Below, in pieces: positions 28,217-36,478 of a stretch of DNA of 64,000 bases. The position numbers and the translations under genes were made by a program. The stretch's first letter is position 1, and each line of letters starts with the position of its first letter. This stretch comes from Streptomyces pristinaespiralis (lineage in GTDB: Bacteria; Actinomycetota; Actinomycetes; Streptomycetales; Streptomycetaceae): assembly GCF_001278075.1 (NCBI RefSeq), contig NZ_CP011340.1, positions 8,367,501 to 8,431,500 of the forward strand. The letters are read 5' to 3'. The notes beneath the pieces are model-generated. The model ran no database searches and was not told the DNA's origin. It was given only the letters and a program-made list of their open reading frames with translations.

Positions 28217-29815
28217 ATGCCTTCCCCTTCCGTCGGTGAGCACCTGAACCTGCCGGCCCTCACCGACGGCACCGAACTCGTCGGCGAGTACGCGGGCTCG
28301 GGCTACCGCAAGCCCCCGCACCTGATCCAGCGCCGCGACGGCCAGGTCATCCACCTGCCCGACCTGCTCTACCGCACGGTGAAGGAACTCCGCCGCCAGC
28401 GCGGCATCGAAGCCTCCGCCGAACGCATCCTCGAACGCGTCGCCGAGGAACTGTCCCACGCCACCGGCCGCGGCTTCGCAGCCGAACACGTCGCCTTCCT
28501 GCTCGACGAGAAACTCGCCCCCCTCGGCATCACCACCCGCAGCGACGGCACCGCGCCCCCCGTCACCAAGACCGAACACGCCGTGCTCGGCCTGAAGACA
28601 CGCGCGGCTCTCGTCTCCGAGCACACCACCTGGATGATCGCCGGCCTCTTCGCCTGGCTCTTCCACCCCGTCGCCGTCGTCCTGCTGGTCGGCGCGCTGT
28701 TCACCGCCGAGGCCTGGCTCTTCACCACCCAGAACACCGGCGCGGCGATCACCGGGGTGATGGCACAGCCGCTCGGCGTCCTCGTCACCGTCGGTCTCAC
28801 CCTGCTCTCCGCCGCGTTCCACGAGGTCGGCCACGCCTCCGCCTGCCGCTACGGCAAAGTACGCCCCGGCGTGATGGGCTGCGGCATCTACGTCGTGTGG
28901 CCCGCCTTCTACACCGACGTCACCAACTCCTACCGCCTCGGCCGCGCCGGACGCCTGCGCACCGACCTCGGCGGCGTCTACTTCAACGGCCTGTTCATCC
29001 TGGCCCTCACCGGCATCTACGCCCAGGCCCCGACACCCGTACTCCTCGCGGCGATCCTGCTGATCAACCTCGAAATGGTGCAGCAACTCCTGCCCACCCT
29101 GCGGTTCGACGGGTACTACATCATGTCGGACCTGGTCGGCATCCCCGACCTGTTCAAATACATCGGCCCCATCCTCCGTCACAAGGTCCTGCGCCGACCC
29201 GCCGAACCCCGCCTCCGCGAACTCAAACGGTGGCCCCAGACGGTCGTCACCCTGTGGGTCCTGCTCGTACTGCCCGTGCTCGCCGTCCAGTTGGGCGTCG
29301 TGGTGCTGCGCCTGCCGGACATGATCACGCAGGCATGGGCGACGGCGAGCCATCTGTTCGGCACCGCCGGCTCCCCGCTGGGCATCGTCGCGTCCGTCGT
29401 GCAGATGCTCTTCCTGCTGCTGCCCATCATCGGCGTCGGGCTCGTCCTGTGGTCGCTGCTGCGCACGCTCGCGCGGCTGGCCGCCAAGCAGGTCCGCACC
29501 GCCGGCGGACTGCCGACACCGTCCGCGATGCTGTGGGGCCTGCTCCACATGCTGTTCGCCCTGGCCGTGGCCTACCTGCTGTGGAGGATGAGCCGCACCA
29601 GCGTCCGCCGGGCGGAATCCGAAGGGCCGGCCGCCCCCCGCCCCGTCCTGGCCTGCGAACTGCGCCCCTTCGACGGCGGCAGGTCACCGATGGAACCGCC
29701 CTGCGGGGCGACCATCTTCGGATACGCCGAGGTCCCGGCCACCGGCGGACCCGCGCGGGCAGGGCAGAAAGCGGCGGAGCGGACGGACACACCACCGGTG
29801 CCGCTGGACGCCTGA
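28217..29815 (+). CDS. M50-family intramembrane metalloprotease with PqqD-like N-terminus
   Basis: 532 aa. Residues ~30-110 (HLIQRRDGQVIHLPDLLYRT ... HVAFLLDEKLAPLGI) look like a PqqD-type peptide-recognition domain. A membrane core of about six helices carries the zinc motif HEVGH and the distal LRFDGYYIMSD, as in site-2-protease-like 'putative peptide zinc metalloproteases' such as YydH, which processes the YydF peptide in Bacillus. The C-terminus after the last helix is a Cys-containing tail. GGGAG precedes the ATG. It closes the peptide locus, so cleaving and/or exporting peptides A and B is the likely role; domain assignment is from pattern only. Confidence 0.8.
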   Translation: MPSPSVGEHLNLPALTDGTELVGEYAGSGYRKPPHLIQRRDGQVIHLPDLLYRTVKELRRQRGIEASAERILERVAEELSHATGRGFAAEHVAFLLDEKLAPLGITTRSDGTAPPVTKTEHAVLGLKTRAALVSEHTTWMIAGLFAWLFHPVAVVLLVGALFTAEAWLFTTQNTGAAITGVMAQPLGVLVTVGLTLLSAAFHEVGHASACRYGKVRPGVMGCGIYVVWPAFYTDVTNSYRLGRAGRLRTDLGGVYFNGLFILALTGIYAQAPTPVLLAAILLINLEMVQQLLPTLRFDGYYIMSDLVGIPDLFKYIGPILRHKVLRRPAEPRLRELKRWPQTVVTLWVLLVLPVLAVQLGVVVLRLPDMITQAWATASHLFGTAGSPLGIVASVVQMLFLLLPIIGVGLVLWSLLRTLARLAAKQVRTAGGLPTPSAMLWGLLHMLFALAVAYLLWRMSRTSVRRAESEGPAAPRPVLACELRPFDGGRSPMEPPCGATIFGYAEVPATGGPARAGQKAAERTDTPPVPLDA

Positions 29816-29844
29816 AGCCCCCCGCTCGAGCCCTCCGCGGAACG

Positions 29845-31248
29845 TCAGCGGCCTCTGCGGACCCGGGCGGCCCTACGGGCCTCCGCGAGACCGCGGGCCT
29901 CGGCCGTCCTGCGCGACTCCTTCGGGGCCCGGGCGCCCAGGCCGCGGAAGGACGCGTTGCCGCCGGCGGACCTGTCCGCGACGGGCGGCCGCTTCGCTCC
30001 CGTGATCCCGGCCAGCTTCTCCTCACCGGAGCGCACCTGCGTGACCACCGGCCGGATCCCGGCGTCGGACATCATCCGGTTCACGTCACGCCGCTGACCC
30101 GGCGTGACCAGGGTGACCACACGGCCCGACTCGCCCGCACGCGCCGTGCGGCCGCCCCGGTGCAGGTAGTCCTTCGGATCGGCGGGCGGGTCGACGTTGA
30201 CGACGAGGTCGAGCGCGTCGACGTGAATGCCCCGCGCGGCCACATTGGTGGCCACCAGCACGGTGACCTCACCGCTCTTGAACTGGGCGAGCGTGTGCGT
30301 GCGCTGCGGCTGCGACTTCCCGCTGTGCAGCGCGGCGGCCCGGATACCGCTGCCGCGCAGATGGCGGGTGAACTGGTCGACGGCGTGCTTGGTGTCCAGG
30401 AACATCAGCACCCGCCCGTCCCGGGCGGCGATCTCCGTGGCCGTCGCGTACTTGTCCGCCGGGTGGATGTTCAGCACATGGTGCTCCATCGTGGCGACCG
30501 CGCCCGCCGCCCGGTCCACCGTCGCCAGCACCGGGTCGTGGAGATAGCGGCCGACCAGATGGTCGACGTTGCGGTCGAGGGTGGCCGAGAACAGCATGCG
30601 CTGCCCGCCGGGCCGCACCTGGTCCAAAAGCTCCGACACCTGGGGCAGGAACCCCATGTCGCACATCTGGTCCGCCTCGTCCAGCACCGTGATCCGCACC
30701 TGGTCCAGCCGGCAGTCCCGGCGCGCCACCAGATCGGTCAGCCGCCCCGGGGTCGCGACGACCACATCCGCGCCGGCCCGCAGCAGCGTCGCCTGCCGCC
30801 CGATCGACAACCCGCCGACCACCGTCGCCAGCCGCAGCCCGAGCGCCAGTGCGTACGGGTCCAGCACGTCGCTCACCTGCTGCGCCAGTTCACGCGTCGG
30901 CACCAGGACCAGCCCGAGCGGCTGCTTCGGCTCGGCGCGCCGGCCCGCGGTACGGGTGAGCAGGGCCAGCCCGAAGGCGAGGGTCTTGCCCGACCCGGTC
31001 CGCGCACGGCCGAGGACGTCCCGGCCGGCCAGCGCGTCGGGCAGGGTGGCCGCCTGGATCGGGAACGGTTCCGTCACCCCGGAGCCGGTCATCACCCGCG
31101 CCACTTCCGGGGGCAGCCCCAGCTCGGCGAAGGACTGCGCGGGCGGCGAACCGGGTGTCAGCGTCACCGCCGAGAGTTCACCCCGCACCGCCGTCGCCCG
31201 GGTTTCGCCGGCACCGGAGCGCCCAGAGGCTGACGGCTTCGCATTCAT
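29845..31248 (-). CDS. DEAD-box RNA helicase, RhlE-like
   Basis: 467 aa. All core motifs are present: a Q-motif region (FAELGLPPEV ... PIQAATLP), Walker A ARTGSGKT, PTRELAQQ, TPGRL, LDEADQM, FSATL, ARGIHV and HRGGRTARAG. A basic Arg/Ala-rich tail (residues ~420-467) probably binds RNA. It unwinds RNA duplexes, often in cold adaptation or ribosome assembly. GGAAGGG precedes the ATG. A leader hairpin and a 32-bp repeat lie upstream. Confidence 0.93.
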   Translation of the reverse strand: MNAKPSASGRSGAGETRATAVRGELSAVTLTPGSPPAQSFAELGLPPEVARVMTGSGVTEPFPIQAATLPDALAGRDVLGRARTGSGKTLAFGLALLTRTAGRRAEPKQPLGLVLVPTRELAQQVSDVLDPYALALGLRLATVVGGLSIGRQATLLRAGADVVVATPGRLTDLVARRDCRLDQVRITVLDEADQMCDMGFLPQVSELLDQVRPGGQRMLFSATLDRNVDHLVGRYLHDPVLATVDRAAGAVATMEHHVLNIHPADKYATATEIAARDGRVLMFLDTKHAVDQFTRHLRGSGIRAAALHSGKSQPQRTHTLAQFKSGEVTVLVATNVAARGIHVDALDLVVNVDPPADPKDYLHRGGRTARAGESGRVVTLVTPGQRRDVNRMMSDAGIRPVVTQVRSGEEKLAGITGAKRPPVADRSAGGNASFRGLGARAPKESRRTAEARGLAEARRAARVRRGR

Positions 31249-31286
31249 GGGGGGACCCTTCCGTGGTGTGGCGCCCGGAACGAGCC

Positions 31287-31314
31287 GGGGCCCGCACCCC
31301 TTGGTACGGGCCCC
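31287..31314 (-). promoter_or_regulatory. Leader hairpin of the helicase gene
   Basis: A perfect 8-bp stem (GGGGCCCG / CGGGCCCC) with a 12-base loop, 39 bp upstream of the helicase start. On the minus strand a TAAAAT -10-like hexamer lies just beyond it, so the hairpin may be in the 5' UTR. Could also be a terminator. Confidence 0.45.
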
Positions 31315-31344
31315 AGAACGACGAAGCGTGCCCCCATTTTACCA

Positions 31345-31472
31345 GCGCACCGCCCACCCCGGCCGGGCCCGCACCGGCGCACCGCCCACCCCGGCCGGGC
31401 CCGCACCGGCGCACCGCCCACCCCGGCCGGGCCCGCACCGGCGCCCCGCCCGCCCCGGCCGGCCCGCCACCA
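31345..31472. repeat. 32-bp tandem repeat
   Basis: GCGCACCGCCCACCCC recurs at 31345, 31377 and 31409, and a diverged copy starts at 31441 (GCGCCCCGCC), a 32-bp period. It lies between the helicase start and the 3' end of the TnpB-like gene. Copies are contiguous, without spacers, so this is not a CRISPR array. Confidence 0.9.
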
Positions 31473-31547
31473 GGCCCGGCGGACGCCCCGCCCCGGCCCG
31501 GCCCGCCGCACAGCACCGGCACGAGCACCGATTAACGCCGACCGTTC

Positions 31548-33242
31548 CTATTCAGTGAGCAGGAGTGGGTCTTGGACCCATTCCTGGTCGCTGCGGGCAT
31601 CCCGAACGGTGGTGGGTGCCCTGGTTGCCCGCGTTCGTTCCGCGTCCGGGGGCACGCATCGTGTGCGTGGTCCGGGAATGCGGGGGCGGGGTTCCTCGCG
31701 CCCAAGCGCACGCCGGTCGGCCTGGACGGTCCGATGCCCCGCACGATCGCTCTGGTCGTGCGGGGGCGGTGTCGTCCGTCGCCGGATCGGGTGCCCTTGG
31801 GCGCGTCTGCCGATCGCGATGCTCGCCGCATCGTGACGGCTGGTCTTTCGGGTGGTGCTGGTGAGGGGCTTCTGCCAGTGCTGCGCGCCCCATCTGCTGG
31901 TGTAGGCGGGGTCGACGGCGATGATCGTGATGCCGGTGGCGTCGGCCATCGAGACGAGGCGGGCACGCAGGCGTCCGGTGGGCATGCCGGAGATCAGCTG
32001 CCGGAACCTTCGCCTGCGGCCGTGCTTCTCCCTGGTCTTCTCGGCCTGGAAGTCGAGGTCCTCGACCGCGATCGCCTTAACGCCACAGGACCGGGCCCAG
32101 TGCAGGAGGCGGGTGAGGGCGTGCCGGACCTGGGCGTCGCGGTGTGGGGCGCTGCCGGTCAGATCGTAGAAGAAGCGGCGCGGATCGCCGATGGGGTTGC
32201 CGTGGGTGTCGAGGCGCCAGGCGGCGAGGTGGCCGGCGTTGGTGTCGACGCCGATCACACCGTGGGCGAGGGCGGCTTCGAGCGGAACGGTAGGGGTGGG
32301 TGGGATCTGCCAGGAGGCGGTGACGTACCAGCGGTCGCGTCCGGTGTCGTGGTGGATGCGGTAGGCCACGGCCCGGTGCGCCGCCACACGGTCCGCCCAC
32401 TCCTGCCCGCGGTGCGCGAACCGCACCCGCCCGGCGAGTACGTACCGGCCGTGCGCGGCGTTCGCCAGATGTGCCAGCGGTGCCGGGAGCTTGATCGACA
32501 CCTCACCCTCGGGGGTGATGCGGATCGTCTCGTTGCCGAACCTCTTCCCCGACTCACCATCCGCCTGCAGGAACCAGCGCCCGGCCTCCCACCGCTGCCG
32601 CCACTGGGCTGCGGTCAGCCCCGCATCGGCAAGGTGATGCCGGGTGCGCGCCAGTCGTCGGCCGCCGCGCACCACACGCACCCGGCCCGCGTCCCTCTCG
32701 GCCCGCACCCGCCCCAGCCGGTCCTCCAGCACCCGCAGACGCCGGGCCTTGGCATGCCACTCCCGCCGCGAACGGTAACCACCCGCGGCACGCTTCGTGC
32801 CCTTCGCTCCGACCGGCAGCGACAGCCGGTGCGCGATCGTCCTGATCCCGGCTTCGAGGCCCTGGATGTGCGCGGCCTGCCCGTGCCGGGCGAGCGCCCA
32901 CTGATCGTGCGTGGCCTTCGTGATCGACCCCGCCCACCTCGACGACGACACCCCCGTCAACTCCCGCTTCCGGACCGCCCACGACTCGGCTGAGTGCTCC
33001 AGACCCTCCACACACCGCGCCTTGAGATCACGCGAGGCCAGCGACCCGAGATGCGCACCCACCAGCCGCAGCACCTCCTCGTCCCCGGCCGTCAGGCCCT
33101 TGAGCCGGGTACGCACTGCCACACCCGAAGGTCCGGTGACCACGAACGGCGCCGCCACCTCCCGCAGACCGCCCACCGTGTCCACCCCCTCCGTACCGGA
33201 CCGCACACACCCGCCACCACCCCCAACGACCCGCCCCCGCAA
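31548..33242 (-). CDS. TnpB-like (IS200/IS605 OrfB-related) protein
   Basis: Up to 564 aa; the true start may be further in, for example a GTG at VRTRLKGLTAG. The RuvC-type catalytic acids are in place: Asp in GVIGVDTNAGH, Glu in AIAVEDLDF and Asp in SRHDAASIAIG. The zinc ribbon with CxxC pairs that usually follows is missing; that stretch reads DPAYTSRWGAQHWQKP. Such 'TnpB-related' proteins are common in actinomycetes. No TnpA gene is adjacent. It may be an RNA-guided nuclease of a stranded element or a domesticated copy. Confidence 0.8.
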   Translation of the reverse strand: MRGRVVGGGGGCVRSGTEGVDTVGGLREVAAPFVVTGPSGVAVRTRLKGLTAGDEEVLRLVGAHLGSLASRDLKARCVEGLEHSAESWAVRKRELTGVSSSRWAGSITKATHDQWALARHGQAAHIQGLEAGIRTIAHRLSLPVGAKGTKRAAGGYRSRREWHAKARRLRVLEDRLGRVRAERDAGRVRVVRGGRRLARTRHHLADAGLTAAQWRQRWEAGRWFLQADGESGKRFGNETIRITPEGEVSIKLPAPLAHLANAAHGRYVLAGRVRFAHRGQEWADRVAAHRAVAYRIHHDTGRDRWYVTASWQIPPTPTVPLEAALAHGVIGVDTNAGHLAAWRLDTHGNPIGDPRRFFYDLTGSAPHRDAQVRHALTRLLHWARSCGVKAIAVEDLDFQAEKTREKHGRRRRFRQLISGMPTGRLRARLVSMADATGITIIAVDPAYTSRWGAQHWQKPLTSTTRKTSRHDAASIAIGRRAQGHPIRRRTTPPPHDQSDRAGHRTVQADRRALGREEPRPRIPGPRTRCVPPDAERTRATRAPTTVRDARSDQEWVQDPLLLTE

Positions 33243-33395
33243 AGGTCACCCATTCGACACACGAACCCCCGTCCACCCCGCGAGCCCTCACACACCACAG
33301 CCCACAACCCCTCACCCGCACACGGCAGAACTCACTCATACGAGATGAAACAGCAGCAGTTCACGACCCCCGCACCTCCGGCAGGATGGGAGCCC

Positions 33396-33929
33396 ATGAC
33401 CGAGATCCGCACCCCCCGCCTCATCCTCCGCCGCTGGCACGACGACGACCTCGCGCCGATGGCGGACATCAACGCGGACCCGCGGGTCATGCAGTGGGTC
33501 GACGACGGCTCCCCGCACGATCTCGAGCACACCGCAGAGGCGATCGAGCAGTGGGAGGAGGAGTGGGACGAGGAGGGCTTCGGCCTCTTCGCCGTCGAAC
33601 TGCTCGCCTCCGGCGAACTGGCCGGCTTCACCGGGCTGTCCGTGCCCGGGTTCCTGCCGGAGGTGCTGCCCGCCGTGGCGATCAGCTGGCGGCTCGGCTC
33701 CCAGTTCTGGGGCCAGGGTTACGCCTCTGAAGCCGCCCACGCCACGCTGGAGTTCGCGCTCCAGGACCGCGGCCTGGACCGCGTCATCAGCATCAGCCGC
33801 GCCGGGGACGAGGCGTCCGAGAACGTCATCCGCAAGCTCGGCATGGTGCCGGAGCGCGAGACCACGCACCCCGTGTACGGCCACCCGCTGCGCGTCCACA
33901 GCATCGACCTCACCGAGTTCCACGCCTGA
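33396..33929 (+). CDS. GNAT acetyltransferase, RimJ/RimL type
   Basis: 177 aa. MTEIRTPRLILRRW is the typical first strand; WGQGYASEAAHATLEFAL is the acetyl-CoA loop (Q/RxxGxA) and SENVIRKLGMVPE the C-terminal motif. The ATG at MTEIRT was preferred over one 17 codons upstream by family alignment. Its 3' end overlaps the convergent MFS gene by 20 bp. Substrate unknown. Confidence 0.85.
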   Translation: MTEIRTPRLILRRWHDDDLAPMADINADPRVMQWVDDGSPHDLEHTAEAIEQWEEEWDEEGFGLFAVELLASGELAGFTGLSVPGFLPEVLPAVAISWRLGSQFWGQGYASEAAHATLEFALQDRGLDRVISISRAGDEASENVIRKLGMVPERETTHPVYGHPLRVHSIDLTEFHA

Positions 33930-35169
33930 CCCTCCGGGCCCGCCTGCGGCCGGCGCCGCCCTCCGTCACCCCCGCCGCCTCCGCTGCCGCCCCGCCCCCC
34001 GACGGCTCCGCCGGCGGCGTGACATGCCGCCGCGGCGCCACGGGTTCGGGCAGGGTGCGGAACAACAGCCAGCTCAGCACGGGCATCATCACCAGCGGGG
34101 CCAGCGCCGTACGCAGGGACGTCGCGTCGGCCAGCTTCCCGATGAAAGGACCGGCCAGGCCGCCGGCACTGACGGTGAGACCGAGCGTGATCCCGCCGGC
34201 CGTACCGACCCGCGACGGCAGATAGTCCTGGCCCAGGGTGACCTGCAGCGAGAACGGCACGTACAGGCCGGCGGACGCCAGCGCCACGAACAGATAGAGG
34301 ACCGGCCCGGGGACGGTGACGATCCCGGCGACCGCCACGGCCGTCGCCAGGTACGACCAGCGGGAGACGACGACCCGGTCCCAGCGCTCGGCCAGGCTGC
34401 CACCCACCACGGAGCCCACCGCGCCCCCGAGATAGAGCACGAACAGCGCCGCGGTGCCCGCCGCCGCGCCGCCCTCCACACGCTGCCGCGCATAGAGCGA
34501 GATGAAGGTACTCAGGCCCACGAAGACGACGGAACGGCAGATCACCGCCATCGACAACATCACGAACGACACCCGGTCGTCGGCCTCCGCCGTCACAGCC
34601 GGGCCAAAGCGGGCGGTCCCGTCCCGCTCCAGCGCCTTCAGCACGGGCAGGCACAGCACGCTGCCCACGAGCGCGGGCACCACGAGCAGCGGCGACAGCC
34701 GCAGCCCGCCGCCGGCGACGACCGCGGTGACCATGAGCGGAGCGAGCGCGAAGCCGAGGTTCCCGCCCAGGGAGAACCAGCCCATCCCCTTGTGACCGCC
34801 CCGGCAGGCGAGCCGTGCGACCCGGGCCGACTCCGGATGGTAGGCGGCCACCCCCAGCCCTGACACCGCCACGAACACCAGCGTCCACGCATAGGACCCG
34901 CTCACACCGCTCAGAGCGATGCCCACCCCGCCCAGCAGCGTGCTCACCGGCAGCAGCCAGGGCATCGCCCACCGGTCGGTCAGCACCCCGAACACCGGCT
35001 GGGCCACGGACGACAGCACGGACGCGGCAAGGACGACACCGGACACCGCGGCGTAACTGTAGGCACGCTCGGCCACGAAGAACGGCACGAGCGCCGCCAC
35101 CGCGCCCTGATACACGTCCACGCAGGCATGCCCGACCGACAGCAGGACGACCGACTTGTTCTCTCGCAC
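33910..35169 (-). CDS. MFS transporter, fosmidomycin-resistance-like
   Basis: About 419 aa, 12 predicted membrane helices, a long Arg-rich cytosolic tail. The early HACVDVYQGAVAALVPFFV and YHPESARVARLA motifs resemble the Fsr (fosmidomycin resistance) branch of MFS drug exporters. A GTG start (VRENKSVVLL) was chosen. It diverges from the AraC-type regulator across 53 bp, so the regulator probably controls it. Confidence 0.82.
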   Translation of the reverse strand: MRENKSVVLLSVGHACVDVYQGAVAALVPFFVAERAYSYAAVSGVVLAASVLSSVAQPVFGVLTDRWAMPWLLPVSTLLGGVGIALSGVSGSYAWTLVFVAVSGLGVAAYHPESARVARLACRGGHKGMGWFSLGGNLGFALAPLMVTAVVAGGGLRLSPLLVVPALVGSVLCLPVLKALERDGTARFGPAVTAEADDRVSFVMLSMAVICRSVVFVGLSTFISLYARQRVEGGAAAGTAALFVLYLGGAVGSVVGGSLAERWDRVVVSRWSYLATAVAVAGIVTVPGPVLYLFVALASAGLYVPFSLQVTLGQDYLPSRVGTAGGITLGLTVSAGGLAGPFIGKLADATSLRTALAPLVMMPVLSWLLFRTLPEPVAPRRHVTPPAEPSGGGAAAEAAGVTEGGAGRRRARRVRRGTR

Positions 35170-35222
35170 GCCACCATCGTCGTCAGCACACCGCTGTCGT
35201 ACTTCCAATAAACTGCCGACCG

Positions 35223-35975
35223 ATGCCGAAGATCCGCCACCAGCCGGTCGCCCCCACCCGCACCCGGAGTCTGGCGACCGGAACAGAGATCGACGCCCAC
35301 CGGCACGACGACCACCAGATCGTCTACGCGGGGCGCGGAGTGCTGACCGTGACGACCGGCACGGGCACCTGGGTGGCGCCGGCCACCCGCGCCATCTGGA
35401 TCCCGGCCGGCACCGTCCACGCCCACCAGGCCCACGGCGAACTGGACCTGCACCTCGTCGGACTGCCCGCCACCGACAACCCGCTCGGCCTCGACGAGCC
35501 GACCGTCCTCGCCGTCGCCCCCCTGCTGCGCGAACTCATCCTCGCCCACACCCGCCCCCCGTTCGACGACAGCCCCGAACGCACCCGCCTGCGCGCCGTA
35601 CTGCTGGACCAGCTGCGGGCCTCGCCCCAACAGCCGCTCCACCTGCCCACACCCACCTCGCCCCTGCTCAAGGACCTGTGCGACCTGCTGCGCACCGACC
35701 CGGCCGACAACCGCACGCTGGCCGCGCTGGGCAGGGAGGTCGGCGCGAGCGACCGCACCCTGTCCCGGCTGTTCAAGTCCGACCTCGCCATGACCTTCCC
35801 TCAGTGGCGCACCCAACTACGCCTGCACCACGCGCTGGTCCTGCTGGCGGAGGACACCCCGGTGACCACCGTGGCGCACCTGTGCGGCTGGTCGTCCGCC
35901 AGCGCGTTCATCGACGTCTTCCGCCGCGCCTTCGGCCACACCCCGGGAACACACCACCGCCACGGGCCCGGCTGA
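35223..35975 (+). CDS. AraC-family transcriptional regulator
   Basis: 250 aa. An N-terminal cupin-like sensor domain (HRHDDHQIVYAGRGVLTV, IWIPAGTVHAH) is followed by the double HTH (LAALGREVGASDRTLSRLF, VAHLCGWSSASAFIDVFRRAFGHTPG). It is divergent from the MFS exporter with a short shared promoter, an arrangement typical of a regulator of its neighbouring efflux gene. Ligand unknown. Confidence 0.88.
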   Translation: MPKIRHQPVAPTRTRSLATGTEIDAHRHDDHQIVYAGRGVLTVTTGTGTWVAPATRAIWIPAGTVHAHQAHGELDLHLVGLPATDNPLGLDEPTVLAVAPLLRELILAHTRPPFDDSPERTRLRAVLLDQLRASPQQPLHLPTPTSPLLKDLCDLLRTDPADNRTLAALGREVGASDRTLSRLFKSDLAMTFPQWRTQLRLHHALVLLAEDTPVTTVAHLCGWSSASAFIDVFRRAFGHTPGTHHRHGPG

Positions 35976-36038
35976 CGCCCGCCCGGGCACCCGGCAGGAG
36001 TCCCGCGAAAAGATCAGAAGAAAAAAATCGGGGGACGG

Positions 36039-36065
36039 TGTCGACAGAGCGCCACCCCGTTCGTC
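36039..36065 (+). promoter_or_regulatory. Candidate ECF42-type promoter
   Basis: TGTCGA, a 17-base spacer, then CGTC (36062-36065), matching the -35 and -10 elements described for ECF42 target promoters in Streptomyces. It lies 58 bp before the DGPF gene and implies autoregulation. Confidence 0.65.
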
Positions 36066-36122
36066 GTCATGGTGTGCGGCGCCCGCCGCACGAAGACGAT
36101 CAGGACCTGAAGGAGCCGGACC

Positions 36123-36473
36123 ATGAAGTACATGATGCTGATCAACAGTGGCGCGACCGACGAGAACGGCGGAGCCGCCGAATGCGGCGTCGAGGACTGG
36201 ATGGCCTACGACAAGGCCGTGCGGGACGCCGGGATCCTCGTCTCGGGGGAGTCGCTGGCCGACCTGGTCACCGCCACGAAGGTCCAGGTCGCCGCCGACG
36301 GCGAACGGACCGTCACCGACGGGCCGTTCGCCGAGACCCGCGAAGTCCTCGGCGGCTTCTACGTCATCGACGTGCCGGACCTGGACGCCGCCCTCGACTG
36401 GGCCGCCCGCTGCCCCGGCGCACGCGGCAGCGGGTCGGTCGTGGTGCGGCCGGTCGCCGACTTCGGGGCCTGA
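36123..36473 (+). CDS. YCII-related DGPF-domain protein
   Basis: 116 aa with the diagnostic TVTDGPFAE motif and the MKYMMLI start of the family. DGPF proteins are the conserved genetic partners and targets of ECF42 sigma factors; their biochemical role is not known. GAAGGAG precedes the ATG. The sigma factor starts 5 bp after the stop, so the two are translationally linked. Confidence 0.88.
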   Translation: MKYMMLINSGATDENGGAAECGVEDWMAYDKAVRDAGILVSGESLADLVTATKVQVAADGERTVTDGPFAETREVLGGFYVIDVPDLDAALDWAARCPGARGSGSVVVRPVADFGA

Positions 36474-36478
36474 CGGCG

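Noticed and set aside
26867..29548. A minus-strand frame of about 890 codons
   Set aside because: It lies opposite the oxidase end, both peptide genes and the M50 protease, which have motifs and SDs; the antisense product has no recognisable domain.
31345..31472. Considered as a CRISPR array
   Set aside because: The 32-bp units abut directly without spacers.
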